Part shown: piece by piece, positions 5,860 through 11,964 of the stretch
Numbering within the stretch: position 1 is the first letter of the stretch
Layout: the number at the start of each line of letters is the position of its first letter
Assembly (NCBI GenBank): GCA_003523185.1
Contig: DPGN01000029.1
Coordinates: 5,498 to 17,461, forward strand
Length of the DNA stretch: 11,964 nt
From: Halieaceae bacterium
GTDB lineage: Bacteria; Pseudomonadota; Gammaproteobacteria; Pseudomonadales; Halieaceae
Direction: 5' to 3'
Program-made: the position numbers and the translations under genes
The notes under the pieces: model-generated
Told to the model about the DNA's origin: nothing
Databases searched by the model: none
The model's input: only the letters and a program-made list of their open reading frames with translations

Positions 5860-6555
5860 TTAACCACCCGTCTTTAGCTCCGTAGACTGTCCCTGAACCT
5901 CCATTGACTGCTTCAGTACCTCGAGCTCCTCGCTCAACATGTCATCCGCAGCCAGGGCGTCGATTTCATCAGCGAGGCTTGGCTTGCCTCGACCCAAGTT
6001 CATCGCTTCAAGCTCACCTTCCATTCCATCGACGCGACGCTCAAAGCGTTCGAAACGCTCAAATGCATCGTCAAGTTGGTTTCGATGAATCTGGGTCTGT
6101 GTTTTACGGCGCTGTGAGACAGAATCTGCCCGCATCAGGATCGCCTTGCGCTTGGCACGAGCGTCATCAAGCTTCATCTGGAGCTGAGCTACCTCGTGGT
6201 GCAGCTGCTCGATGTGCTCATCAGCCAACTCCAGTTCGCCCTCGAGCGCGGCAGCCTCTGACTCAACGCGGCGCTTTTCATGGAGCGCGGCCCTCGCCAG
6301 ATCCTCACGATCTCTGGATAAAGCTAACTTCGCCTTCTCTTCCCAAGTCGTGGCCTGAGCTTTCATCGACCGCAACTGCCGCTCCTGCGTCTTTTTATCA
6401 GCCAATATGCGTGCAGATGCTGATCGTACCTCGACTAGAGTGTCCTCCATTTCCTGGATGATCAGACGAATCATCTTTTCCGGATCTTCTGCGCTGTCAC
6501 ACATCGCATTCAGATTTGAATTTACGATGTCCGATAGCCTCGAAAAAATACCCAT
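5860..6555 (-). CDS. pspA: Phage shock protein A
   Basis: The 231-residue protein is a PspA/IM30 (ESCRT-III-like) membrane-remodelling protein. The N-terminal amphipathic helix MGIFSRLSDIVNSNLNAM matches E. coli MGIFSRFADIVNANINAL and binds stressed membranes. It is followed by AEDPEKMIRLIIQEMEDTLV and long coiled-coil helices (about 25-190), including REDLARAALHEKRR and FERFERRVDGMEGELEAM. A C-terminal helix (about 195-220) carries the ADDMLSEELEVLK segment typical of PspA. In E. coli PspA binds and inhibits PspF in unstressed cells, then oligomerises at damaged membrane. It is the first gene of the operon, with AGGA 8 nt before the ATG and a sigma-54 promoter about 40 bp upstream. Cys19 in the amphipathic helix is not present in the E. 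coli protein. Confidence 0.97.
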   Translation of the reverse strand: MGIFSRLSDIVNSNLNAMCDSAEDPEKMIRLIIQEMEDTLVEVRSASARILADKKTQERQLRSMKAQATTWEEKAKLALSRDREDLARAALHEKRRVESEAAALEGELELADEHIEQLHHEVAQLQMKLDDARAKRKAILMRADSVSQRRKTQTQIHRNQLDDAFERFERFERRVDGMEGELEAMNLGRGKPSLADEIDALAADDMLSEELEVLKQSMEVQGQSTELKTGG

Positions 6556-6592
6556 GTCTGTTTTCCTACTGTTTTGTTAAACCTGGTTCGTT

Positions 6593-6611
6593 ATTGCCAT
6601 TTGTGCGCCAC
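6593..6611 (-). promoter_or_regulatory. Sigma-54 (-24/-12) promoter of the psp operon
   Basis: The reverse strand reads GTGGCGCACAAATGGCAAT. The invariant GG (complement of 6608-6609) and GC (complement of 6596-6597) are separated by exactly 10 bp, as required for RpoN. TGGCGC matches the -24 consensus TGGCAC at five of six bases, and TGGCA matches the -12 consensus TTGCA at four of five. Transcription should start near 6585, giving a pspA leader of about 30 nt. PspF, encoded divergently, is the expected activator. Confidence 0.85.
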
Positions 6612-6685
6612 TTCAATAAAAACTATTAAAAACAACGAGCTATGTACGATTTATAATTATCGATAGCGCTACTTCACTTATATAT

Positions 6686-6702
6686 AAGGTAATTTTTACC
6701 TT
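6686..6702. promoter_or_regulatory. Inverted repeat, candidate PspF upstream activating site
   Basis: AAGGTAA and TTACCTT form perfect 7-bp arms around a 3-nt spacer (TTT). The centre at 6694 is about 110 bp upstream of the predicted pspA start, comparable to the E. coli PspF sites (roughly -80 to -126). A related half, AAAAACCTTTTTTAG (6715-6729), lies 3' and could be a second site. The location next to pspF would also allow autorepression. Assignment to PspF is inference; the repeat itself is directly visible. Confidence 0.5.
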
Positions 6703-6743
6703 TATAGGAGTAATAAAAACCTTTTTTAGTAGTATTTATTGCC

Positions 6744-6749
6744 TATACT
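6744..6749 (+). promoter_or_regulatory. Candidate -10 box for pspF
   Basis: TATACT matches five of six bases of the sigma-70 -10 element. The 17-bp-upstream hexamer (CTTTTT, 6721-6726) is a poor -35. Transcription would start about 7 nt downstream, essentially at the pspF ATG. A second perfect TATAAT at 6652-6657, also without a good -35, could drive a longer leader. Confidence 0.35.
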
Positions 6750-6755
6750 TGATGC

Positions 6756-7766
6756 ATGGAAACGATGCAGACCGTTATTGGAGAGAGTCACGCGCTGAAT
6801 ACTGCGCTTGATCACATTTCCAAGCTCGCAGGTATTGATCGATCTATCCTGGTCACTGGAGAGCGTGGTACCGGTAAAGAAATCGCGGCCAACCGGCTCC
6901 ACTTCTTATCTTCCCGGTGGCAGGGACCCTTCATCAAATTGAACTGCGCGTCGCTTCCCGAAAACCTACTCGATAGCGAACTATTTGGTTATGAGCCAGG
7001 TGCCTTTACGGGCGCTCGCCGAAGTCATCAAGGCAGGTTTGAGCGCGCTGACGGGGGGACCCTCTTCCTTGATGAGTTGGGTACGATGCCACTCGCACTT
7101 CAAGAGAAGTTACTTCGAGTCATCGAATACGGTGAATTAGAGCGCATCGGCGGAAGCCAAACGGTTAAAGTCGACGTCCGTATCGTAGCCGCGACCAATG
7201 CGGATCTTCCGGCAATGGCCGCCAAAGGCGAATTTCGATGGGACCTATTAGATAGGCTCACATTCGACGTGGTGAATATGCCGCCGCTGCATGCGAGAGG
7301 CGGTGACATAACACTGCTCGCAGAGCACTTCGCTGTTCGTTTCGCCGCTGAGTCAGGATGGCATCATTTTCCTGGATTTACGCCTAACGCTAAAAGCGAA
7401 CTATATTGCTACGAATGGCCAGGCAACGTCCGTGAGCTTCGAAACGTCATCGAGCGTTCACTGCACCGACAAGGTGAAGATGGAGAGCAAATTGCTGAAC
7501 TGGTTATCAACCCCTGGCCACCTGGACAGACCGAGATATCTGAATCACCGCTTCCAGAAACTCCGCCAACAAACGCGTTGAACTCGGAGCTCCCCAGGAA
7601 TCTGCGAGCAGCACTCGAGCAACAGGAAGCGTCATGGTTGGAGCAGGCGCTAGACCAAACAGCCAACAACCAAAAGCAAGCGGCTGCATTGCTGGGATTA
7701 AGCTACGACCAAATCAGGGGCCTCATGCGGAAACACGGACTCCGGAGTCGTTCACTACGCTCTTAG
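6756..7766 (+). CDS. pspF: PspF, sigma-54-dependent activator of the psp operon
   Basis: This 336-residue bacterial enhancer-binding protein starts directly with the AAA+ domain, without a receiver or GAF domain, as E. coli PspF does. Motifs: Walker A GERGTGK (35-41), the RNA-polymerase-contacting GAFTGA loop (82-87), Walker B GGTLFLDEL (Asp106, Glu107), arginine-finger region LLDRL (164-168), WPGNVREL (221-228), and a C-terminal Fis-type helix-turn-helix (NQKQAAALLGLSYDQIRGLM, 305-324). Trp55 in FLSSRWQGPF is equivalent to E. coli Trp56, which is needed for inhibition by PspA. Compared with E. coli (325 residues) it has a slightly longer, proline-rich linker (about 253-272). It is divergent from pspA. 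The start could also be Met4 (6765), which has GGA upstream. The 3' end overlaps the convergent glycosyltransferase gene by 4 bp. Confidence 0.97.
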   Translation: METMQTVIGESHALNTALDHISKLAGIDRSILVTGERGTGKEIAANRLHFLSSRWQGPFIKLNCASLPENLLDSELFGYEPGAFTGARRSHQGRFERADGGTLFLDELGTMPLALQEKLLRVIEYGELERIGGSQTVKVDVRIVAATNADLPAMAAKGEFRWDLLDRLTFDVVNMPPLHARGGDITLLAEHFAVRFAAESGWHHFPGFTPNAKSELYCYEWPGNVRELRNVIERSLHRQGEDGEQIAELVINPWPPGQTEISESPLPETPPTNALNSELPRNLRAALEQQEASWLEQALDQTANNQKQAAALLGLSYDQIRGLMRKHGLRSRSLRS

Positions 7767-8845
7767 CTGTCCAAAACGGACTGATAAACCTTCAAATTCC
7801 CCTCAACCATGGCATCGAGAGAAAACTCTGAACGAGCTAGATGGCTGCCACCGGCGCCGAGCCTGTCGCGAAGCGCTTTATCAGCGAGTAAGGCGTCTAA
7901 TGCGCTCAAGAGCCCTACCTCATCGGCTATATCAAAGGTGATGCCATTCACATCATCGAGGATAATCTCAGGGATACCGCCTGCCCTTGCCGCCACGACT
8001 GGCACACCAGACGCTGATGCCTGCAATAACGCCACCCCTAAACCTTCGCGCTCAGCGGGATGAACTACGGCATAGAGGTTGGGAAATATTCGATGCAAAT
8101 CATCGCGAAACCCTGCCATTTTCACTCGCCCTTCAAACTCGGCCTGAGCGACACGACTCGTCAGTTCTGTCGCGAGCGGACCTTGACCAAAGATAAGCAC
8201 CTGAAGTTGCGGGTGCGCATCAAATAAGTGAGGCACGATGTTAAGTAGATATTTGTGGCCTTTTCGCGGGATAAGTTGCGCAATAACCCCAAGCGTTTTC
8301 GCGTTACTCGGCAGGGAAAACTCGGACTCGAACCAGTCTTTATCAACCTCTGTGCTGTAAGCATTGGCATTGACGGCGCTTCGCACGGTTTTAATTTTTG
8401 ATGCATCAACCCCGCATGCCACCAATACGCTGCCGATTGCCTTTGAAATAACAATCACGCGGCCGTAGAGCGCATATTTGAAAGGCGACAGGAGCCAAGA
8501 CTCTTTATTATCGACCCGGCGCGAGAGAATCGCCGGGATCCCCACGATACGCGCAGCTAGCCCGCCATAGATATCGGCACCACGCCGGCTGTGAATATGG
8601 ACGAGGTCCGGCTTCTCCGCTCTTAGGATTCGTATGAGCCTTCTCACTAAACCCACATCAAGATCTCCGGACATCTTAATAGCGTGAACTCGCGCCTTCC
8701 CCGCCACGGCCGCCGCAATATCGGAACCTGTAGGACAGACGAGGACGTTCTCTACGCCTCTGTGGGCAAGCCCCTCATTGAGCCAGACAACCTGCTGAGC
8801 GCCACCGTAGAGGTAACGCCCTGCTTCGACATGAAGTACTTTCAC
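7763..8845 (-). CDS. Glycosyltransferase family 4 protein
   Basis: The 360-residue protein has the GT-B fold of GT4 retaining glycosyltransferases. The N-terminal Rossmann domain has a glycine-rich acceptor loop (YLYGGAQQVV, 11-20) and HIHSRRGADIYGG (83-95). The C-terminal nucleotide-sugar domain has GVIAQLIPRKGHKYL (186-200), a phosphate-contacting RKGH, and PAEREGLGVALLQASASG (263-280). No signal peptide or membrane helix is seen, so it should act at the cytoplasmic face of the membrane, probably in cell-surface polysaccharide or lipopolysaccharide synthesis; donor and acceptor are unknown. In the EX7E motif the second Glu is Gln275 (Glu267 is kept). It starts with GTG at 8845, 17 bp after the aminotransferase stop, with only a weak RBS, so the two are probably co-transcribed. 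The 3' end overlaps pspF by 4 bp, tail to tail. Confidence 0.9.
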   Translation of the reverse strand: MKVLHVEAGRYLYGGAQQVVWLNEGLAHRGVENVLVCPTGSDIAAAVAGKARVHAIKMSGDLDVGLVRRLIRILRAEKPDLVHIHSRRGADIYGGLAARIVGIPAILSRRVDNKESWLLSPFKYALYGRVIVISKAIGSVLVACGVDASKIKTVRSAVNANAYSTEVDKDWFESEFSLPSNAKTLGVIAQLIPRKGHKYLLNIVPHLFDAHPQLQVLIFGQGPLATELTSRVAQAEFEGRVKMAGFRDDLHRIFPNLYAVVHPAEREGLGVALLQASASGVPVVAARAGGIPEIILDDVNGITFDIADEVGLLSALDALLADKALRDRLGAGGSHLARSEFSLDAMVEGNLKVYQSVLDS

Positions 8846-8862
8846 TGCGTTGACTTACTCAC

Positions 8863-10209
8863 CTATCTCAGCAATTGCTCTTGCTTGGCAAAATCTAGCG
8901 TCGCATTAACGGCAATAGTTAATTTATCGATAAGTTCATCGACATGCTCACGCTGAAGAATCAGTGGCGGGCAAAGGGCAACACGGTTACCACCTAATGG
9001 CCGAACAATCAGTCCTGCGGCTTCAGCCGCTTTCGCACAATACTGGCCCACAGCCATACCTTCAAACGGCTGCGCTGTGGTCTTATTGGAAACCAGCTCA
9101 AGTGCACCGATCATTCCCTTTCCAGATACCTCGCCCACCAGCGGGTGATCACTAAACGCGCTCAGCCGCTCCTGAAGGTGCTCGCCGACCTGTGCTGCGT
9201 GCTCAAACACATTATCCCGCTCATAAATTTCCAGCACTTTGTGGGCGACTGCACAACCCAGCGGATGTCCGCTGTAGGTGTAGCCATGACCGAATACACC
9301 CATATCCGATGCGGCGCTCTCAACCGCCTCGACGAAATCACCACTGACGACCGCAGCGCTGACGGGCACGTACGCCGAACTAAGCGCCTTTGCAAACACC
9401 ATCATTTCAGGACGCATCCCCATGGCATTGGCACCAAAATCCGTTCCCAGACGGCCAAATCCGCAGATGACTTCGTCGTCCCAAAGCGCAATACCGTATT
9501 TATCCAGAACTGCCTGAATGGCCTCGTAATAGCCCGTAGGAGGAATCAGTACACCACCCGCCCCTGACACCGGCTCTGCAATCATCGCGGCAACCGTCTC
9601 TGGGCCGGCAGCAACAATTTGCTCGTCGAGCTCGCTTGCACGCCGCGCGACGAATTCCGCTTCGCTCTCACCCGGATTGGCTGAGCGATAAAAGTGGGGG
9701 GATCCGGTTCGGATAACGCCCAAGGCATCGAACGGCAGCTGGAAATGATTGTGGTTAGTGGGTATACCTGTCAGCGAGGCCGACGCCACCGTAACACCGT
9801 GATATCCCTTATCTCGCGCAATGATTTTCGTGCGTTGCGGCTGGCCGGTCGCCGTGGCGTGATAACGAATCATCTTGACCAGCGTGTCATTAGCGTCTGA
9901 TCCACTGTTACCCAAAAACACACGAGCATTCTTCATCGGCACCATGCCGGCGAGCTTGTCTGCCAGCATCATGGCGCTGTCATGGGTCTTGCCGCCGAAC
10001 ATATGACTAAAGCTGAGCTCACGCATCTGTTGCGTCGCCACTTCGATAATCTCTTCGTTGCCGTAACCCAGTGAGGTACACCAAAGACCAGCCATGCCCT
10101 CAAGGTAGCGCTTACCTGAGCGGTCATAGATGTATGGCCCTTCGCCGCGCGCAACGACCATTTGCTCCGCTGCGGATGGATTTGTCGTCGGATACAACAT
10201 GGATGTCAT
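8863..10209 (-). CDS. Class III (omega) aminotransferase, PLP-dependent
   Basis: This 448-residue fold-type I aminotransferase of class III uses pyridoxal phosphate. Visible motifs are the phosphate-binding NSGSDAND (101-108), the ring-stacking GYHGVT (135-140), AEPVSGAGG (211-219), the pyridine-N-binding Asp245 in DDEVICGFGRLG, and the Schiff-base lysine Lys274 in FAKALSS. GYTYSGHPLG (309-318) adds the second-subunit phosphate contact. DEVICGFGR is typical of putrescine/omega-amino-acid:pyruvate aminotransferases (SpuC-like and beta-alanine types), so the amino donor is probably a terminal amine; the exact substrate is not readable. The ATG at 10209 has GGGGG about 7 nt upstream; Met4 is an alternative start. 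It is followed by the glycosyltransferase gene after 17 bp, with no obvious functional link. Confidence 0.92.
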   Translation of the reverse strand: MTSMLYPTTNPSAAEQMVVARGEGPYIYDRSGKRYLEGMAGLWCTSLGYGNEEIIEVATQQMRELSFSHMFGGKTHDSAMMLADKLAGMVPMKNARVFLGNSGSDANDTLVKMIRYHATATGQPQRTKIIARDKGYHGVTVASASLTGIPTNHNHFQLPFDALGVIRTGSPHFYRSANPGESEAEFVARRASELDEQIVAAGPETVAAMIAEPVSGAGGVLIPPTGYYEAIQAVLDKYGIALWDDEVICGFGRLGTDFGANAMGMRPEMMVFAKALSSAYVPVSAAVVSGDFVEAVESAASDMGVFGHGYTYSGHPLGCAVAHKVLEIYERDNVFEHAAQVGEHLQERLSAFSDHPLVGEVSGKGMIGALELVSNKTTAQPFEGMAVGQYCAKAAEAAGLIVRPLGGNRVALCPPLILQREHVDELIDKLTIAVNATLDFAKQEQLLR

Positions 10210-10235
10210 GGCAATCCCCCTAGGATCTCAGCCTG

Positions 10236-10278
10236 TATTTTGATCGCTATTTTCGTGCACTTATGAGCATCAAAAATA
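10236..10278. promoter_or_regulatory. Inverted repeat upstream of the aminotransferase gene
   Basis: TATTTTGAT (10236-10244) and ATCAAAAATA (10269-10278) are near-perfect inverted arms (one extra A) around a 24-nt spacer, 27 bp before the aminotransferase start. On the reverse strand TTGATG could serve as a -35 box, but the -10 match is weak. It could be an operator for a dimeric regulator; the regulator is unknown. Confidence 0.35.
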
Positions 10279-10528
10279 GTACACGCTGGGGTTGGTTTTG
10301 TCCGCACAGGCCCATTGGCCTTGAACAGGCACAGGGTTCCACGCAACTTCTTACTACCTGCCGATGATTTTGTTGAAGGAACTGCGAGTGGCGCTTCGAA
10401 TAGCGCTCTATCGCGCCTTGGTTCGCTCCTTCCCGCAACGCTCACAGCGCTGACGCATGACAACTTCGCCTCGGAGCAAGGCGAGACTATCAGGCCTAAT
10501 CTGCCGCCACTTGTGTCGGCCACGAAGG

Positions 10529-10550
10529 CAGGAAAGAGACTCTTTTCCTG
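10529..10550 (-). terminator. Hairpin just after glpK, without a U tract
   Basis: CAGGAAAGAG and CTCTTTTCCTG form arms of 10-11 bp with a one-base bulge and a 1-nt (A) or slightly larger loop, starting 7 nt after the glpK stop. No run of T follows on the reverse strand, so it is either a weak or Rho-assisted terminator or a 3'-end stabilising stem. Confidence 0.4.
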
Positions 10551-10557
10551 TCATGCA

Positions 10558-11964
10558 CTAGGAGGGCGTATACAGCGTGCGATCTACAGCCACCTGCCAG
10601 GATGTCATCCGCTCGGCACGCTCAGCATCATTCAATCTAACCTCGAAGGTCCGATCTGAGCGCCAAACACATGCAATCTCGTCAGCACTGGCCCAGACGC
10701 CCTCGCCCAGACCCGCTAAAAAGCAGGCACCTGCTACCGTCGTTTCGATGACCTCAGGGCGGGTAATTGGTCGATTAAGGTAGTCTGATTGGAGTTGCAT
10801 CAGAAGATTATTGGCCGATGCGCCGCCATCGACCTTCAAGGCTGTCATCGGCTGACCAATATCGGCCTCCATCCCCATGAGAATATCGACATTTTGAAGT
10901 GCCATAGCATCTAGCGTTGCGCGCGCTATCTCGCCCTTGCCCGAGCCACGTGTTAACCCAGTCAAGGTACCGCGAGCCTCTGGCGCCCAATAAGGGGCGC
11001 CCAATCCAGCTAGTGCTGGTACAAACTCCACGCCGCCGGCACTCTCCACGCTCTCAGCCAGTGCCTCAATATCTGCCGCCTGGTCGATGATGCCCAATTG
11101 ATCCCTCAGCCACTGCACTGCAGCCCCGCAAACAAAAGCACCGCCCTCTAGCGCGTAAACCGCATCCTGCCCCTCGAGTTGCCAGGCCAGGGTACTTAAT
11201 AGACCCGAGTCAGAAGCGATGGGGCTAATGCCCGCGTTCATGAGGATGAAGGACCCCGTACCGAAGGTGCATTTCGCATCGCCGGGATCAAAGCAGGCCT
11301 GTCCAAATAAGGCAGACTGCTGGTCTCCAGCGACACCTGACACGGGCAATCCATCAGGCAAACCCGGAACACCGCTTGTAACGGCAAACCGGCCACTGGA
11401 AGGACAAATTTCGGGGAGAATGTCACGCGGCACGCCAAAGATATCGAGTAACTCCGGGTCCCAATCTAGGGTTTCAAGTGACATCAACGAGGTACGCGAG
11501 GCGTTCGATACATCGGTTTTATGCGCTTTGCCATTGCTGAGACGCCACATGAGATAGGTGTCGATGGTACCGGCCAGCAGACGGCCCTCGGCCAAAAGTG
11601 CTTTCGCGTTTGGTGCGTTATCGAGTAACCATTTGAACTTAGTGGCAGAGAAGTAAGGATCGAGCACAAGTCCACTTTTGGCTTTGATGAGCGCTTCATG
11701 ACCCGCGGCCTTGAGACTCTCGCAGACATCGGTGGTTCGCCGACACTGCCAGACGATGGCGTTATGTACCGCTTCTCCCGTCTGAGAATCCCACAGCACC
11801 GCCGTCTCTCGCTGGTTGGTGATGCCAATCGCAGCGACCTGCGAAACCGCGTATTGCGTATCGGAAAAAATGGCGGTTAAGCCTTTTAATACGGACTGCC
11901 AGATACTCTCAGGATCGTGCTCAACCCATCCTGGCTGCGGGAATATCTGCGGAAACTCATGGTT
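10558..11964 (-). CDS. glpK: Glycerol kinase, N-terminus cut by the right edge
   Basis: The frame is open to the right edge, giving 468 residues; about 30 N-terminal residues should lie outside. It phosphorylates glycerol to sn-glycerol 3-phosphate in the cytoplasm. FGGY-family motifs in order: GWVEHDPESIWQS, GITNQRET (Arg-Glu of the glycerol site), AIVWQCRRT, GTIDTYLMWRL, KTDVSNASRT, VSGVAGDQQSALFGQ (catalytic Asp), CTFGTGSFILMN, LAGLGAPYW, RGTLTGLTRG and KVDGGASANNLLMQ. The loop before VSGVAGDQQ reads GVPGLPDGLP instead of the E. coli GGKGGTRIP that binds fructose 1,6-bisphosphate, so that allosteric control is probably absent. Frames starting at the internal GTG (11799) are not the true start: the conserved GITNQRET lies upstream of it. 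No glpF or glpD is visible nearby. Confidence 0.95.
   Translation of the reverse strand, partial: NHEFPQIFPQPGWVEHDPESIWQSVLKGLTAIFSDTQYAVSQVAAIGITNQRETAVLWDSQTGEAVHNAIVWQCRRTTDVCESLKAAGHEALIKAKSGLVLDPYFSATKFKWLLDNAPNAKALLAEGRLLAGTIDTYLMWRLSNGKAHKTDVSNASRTSLMSLETLDWDPELLDIFGVPRDILPEICPSSGRFAVTSGVPGLPDGLPVSGVAGDQQSALFGQACFDPGDAKCTFGTGSFILMNAGISPIASDSGLLSTLAWQLEGQDAVYALEGGAFVCGAAVQWLRDQLGIIDQAADIEALAESVESAGGVEFVPALAGLGAPYWAPEARGTLTGLTRGSGKGEIARATLDAMALQNVDILMGMEADIGQPMTALKVDGGASANNLLMQLQSDYLNRPITRPEVIETTVAGACFLAGLGEGVWASADEIACVWRSDRTFEVRLNDAERAERMTSWQVAVDRTLYTPS

Larger units (their letters stand above)
10210..10557. other. 348-bp non-coding gap between glpK and the aminotransferase gene
   Basis: No convincing gene is present. 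Frames on both strands encode compositionally odd peptides with no recognisable domain and no good RBS. The part next to the aminotransferase (10236-10278) holds an inverted repeat and probably its promoter. The part next to glpK (10529-10550) holds a hairpin. The middle (about 10290-10520) contains short GC-rich palindromes such as cagcgctg but nothing I can name. Confidence 0.6.

Noticed and set aside
5904..6461. 185-residue forward frame antisense to pspA
   Set aside because: Its length follows from pspA codon use (few stops in the complementary frame). It is Arg, Pro, Ser and His-rich with no fold signature, and pspA is certain.
6612..6680. Possible IHF site between the PspF repeat and the sigma-54 promoter
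   Set aside because: I compared stretches such as TATCGATAATTATA with the WATCAANNNNTTR consensus, and they miss conserved positions. Only general A/T richness can be claimed.
8161..8454. 97-residue reverse-strand frame inside the glycosyltransferase gene
   Set aside because: Same strand but out of frame with a protein whose motifs (RKGH and others) run through here; there is no sign of a programmed frameshift.
9145..9567. 140-residue forward frame antisense to the aminotransferase
   Set aside because: Shadow of a confidently identified gene, with no RBS or domain.
10206..10523. 105-residue reverse-strand frame ahead of the aminotransferase, overlapping its start by 4 nt
   Set aside because: It starts with GTG and has no RBS. 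Its composition is scattered (Ser, Arg, Lys, Cys) with no domain or membrane pattern, and it runs through the probable promoter and RBS of the aminotransferase.
10315..10659. 114-residue forward frame across the gap and the 3' end of glpK
   Set aside because: Nearly a third is antisense to glpK, there is no RBS, and no recognisable motif is present.

Overview
The window looks like chromosomal DNA of a gammaproteobacterium. The strongest evidence is a near-canonical phage-shock-protein (Psp) locus: PspF, PspA, PspB and PspC all resemble their enterobacterial counterparts along their length. The mid-range GC content, the exported amidohydrolase and the DUF4252/GIN-type envelope proteins would fit a marine lineage such as the OM60/NOR5 group, but that placement is a guess. 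I saw no mobile elements, CRISPR arrays, tRNA or rRNA genes.

Layout. Positions 1-242 (minus) hold the N-terminus of polyphosphate kinase Ppk1, cut by the left edge. It is preceded by an alpha/beta hydrolase gene (300-1121, minus). A divergent gene (1218-2735, plus) encodes an exported D-aminoacylase-like amidohydrolase. Positions 2739-6555 are a nine-gene minus-strand operon, read right to left: pspA, a DUF4252-like secreted protein, a GIN/DUF2807-like secreted beta-repeat protein, a small lipoprotein, a three-helix membrane protein, pspB, a short PspC paralogue, full-length PspC, and a 39-residue membrane micro-protein that was found by reading the sequence directly. The divergent activator gene pspF (6756-7766, plus) lies across a 200-bp AT-rich intergenic region. 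Convergent with pspF is a glycosyltransferase family 4 gene (7763-8845, minus), preceded by a class III aminotransferase (8863-10209, minus). After a 348-bp non-coding gap comes glycerol kinase glpK (10558-11964, minus), cut by the right edge.

How the genes probably work together. The pspA-side intergenic region contains a well-spaced sigma-54 -24/-12 element, with an inverted repeat about 110 bp upstream of the expected transcription start, where PspF would bind. PspF has no sensory domain and keeps the tryptophan that PspA contacts in E. coli, so the usual logic should apply: PspA inhibits PspF until PspB/PspC sense inner-membrane stress. What is unusual is the cargo. Four extra envelope genes sit between pspA and pspB, pspC is duplicated with the first copy lacking the PspC regulatory tail, and a micro-protein closes the operon. 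This suggests a Psp response extended from the inner membrane to the periplasm and outer membrane. The flanking genes (ppk, hydrolase, amidohydrolase, glycosyltransferase, aminotransferase, glpK) look like ordinary metabolic genes with no clear link to Psp.
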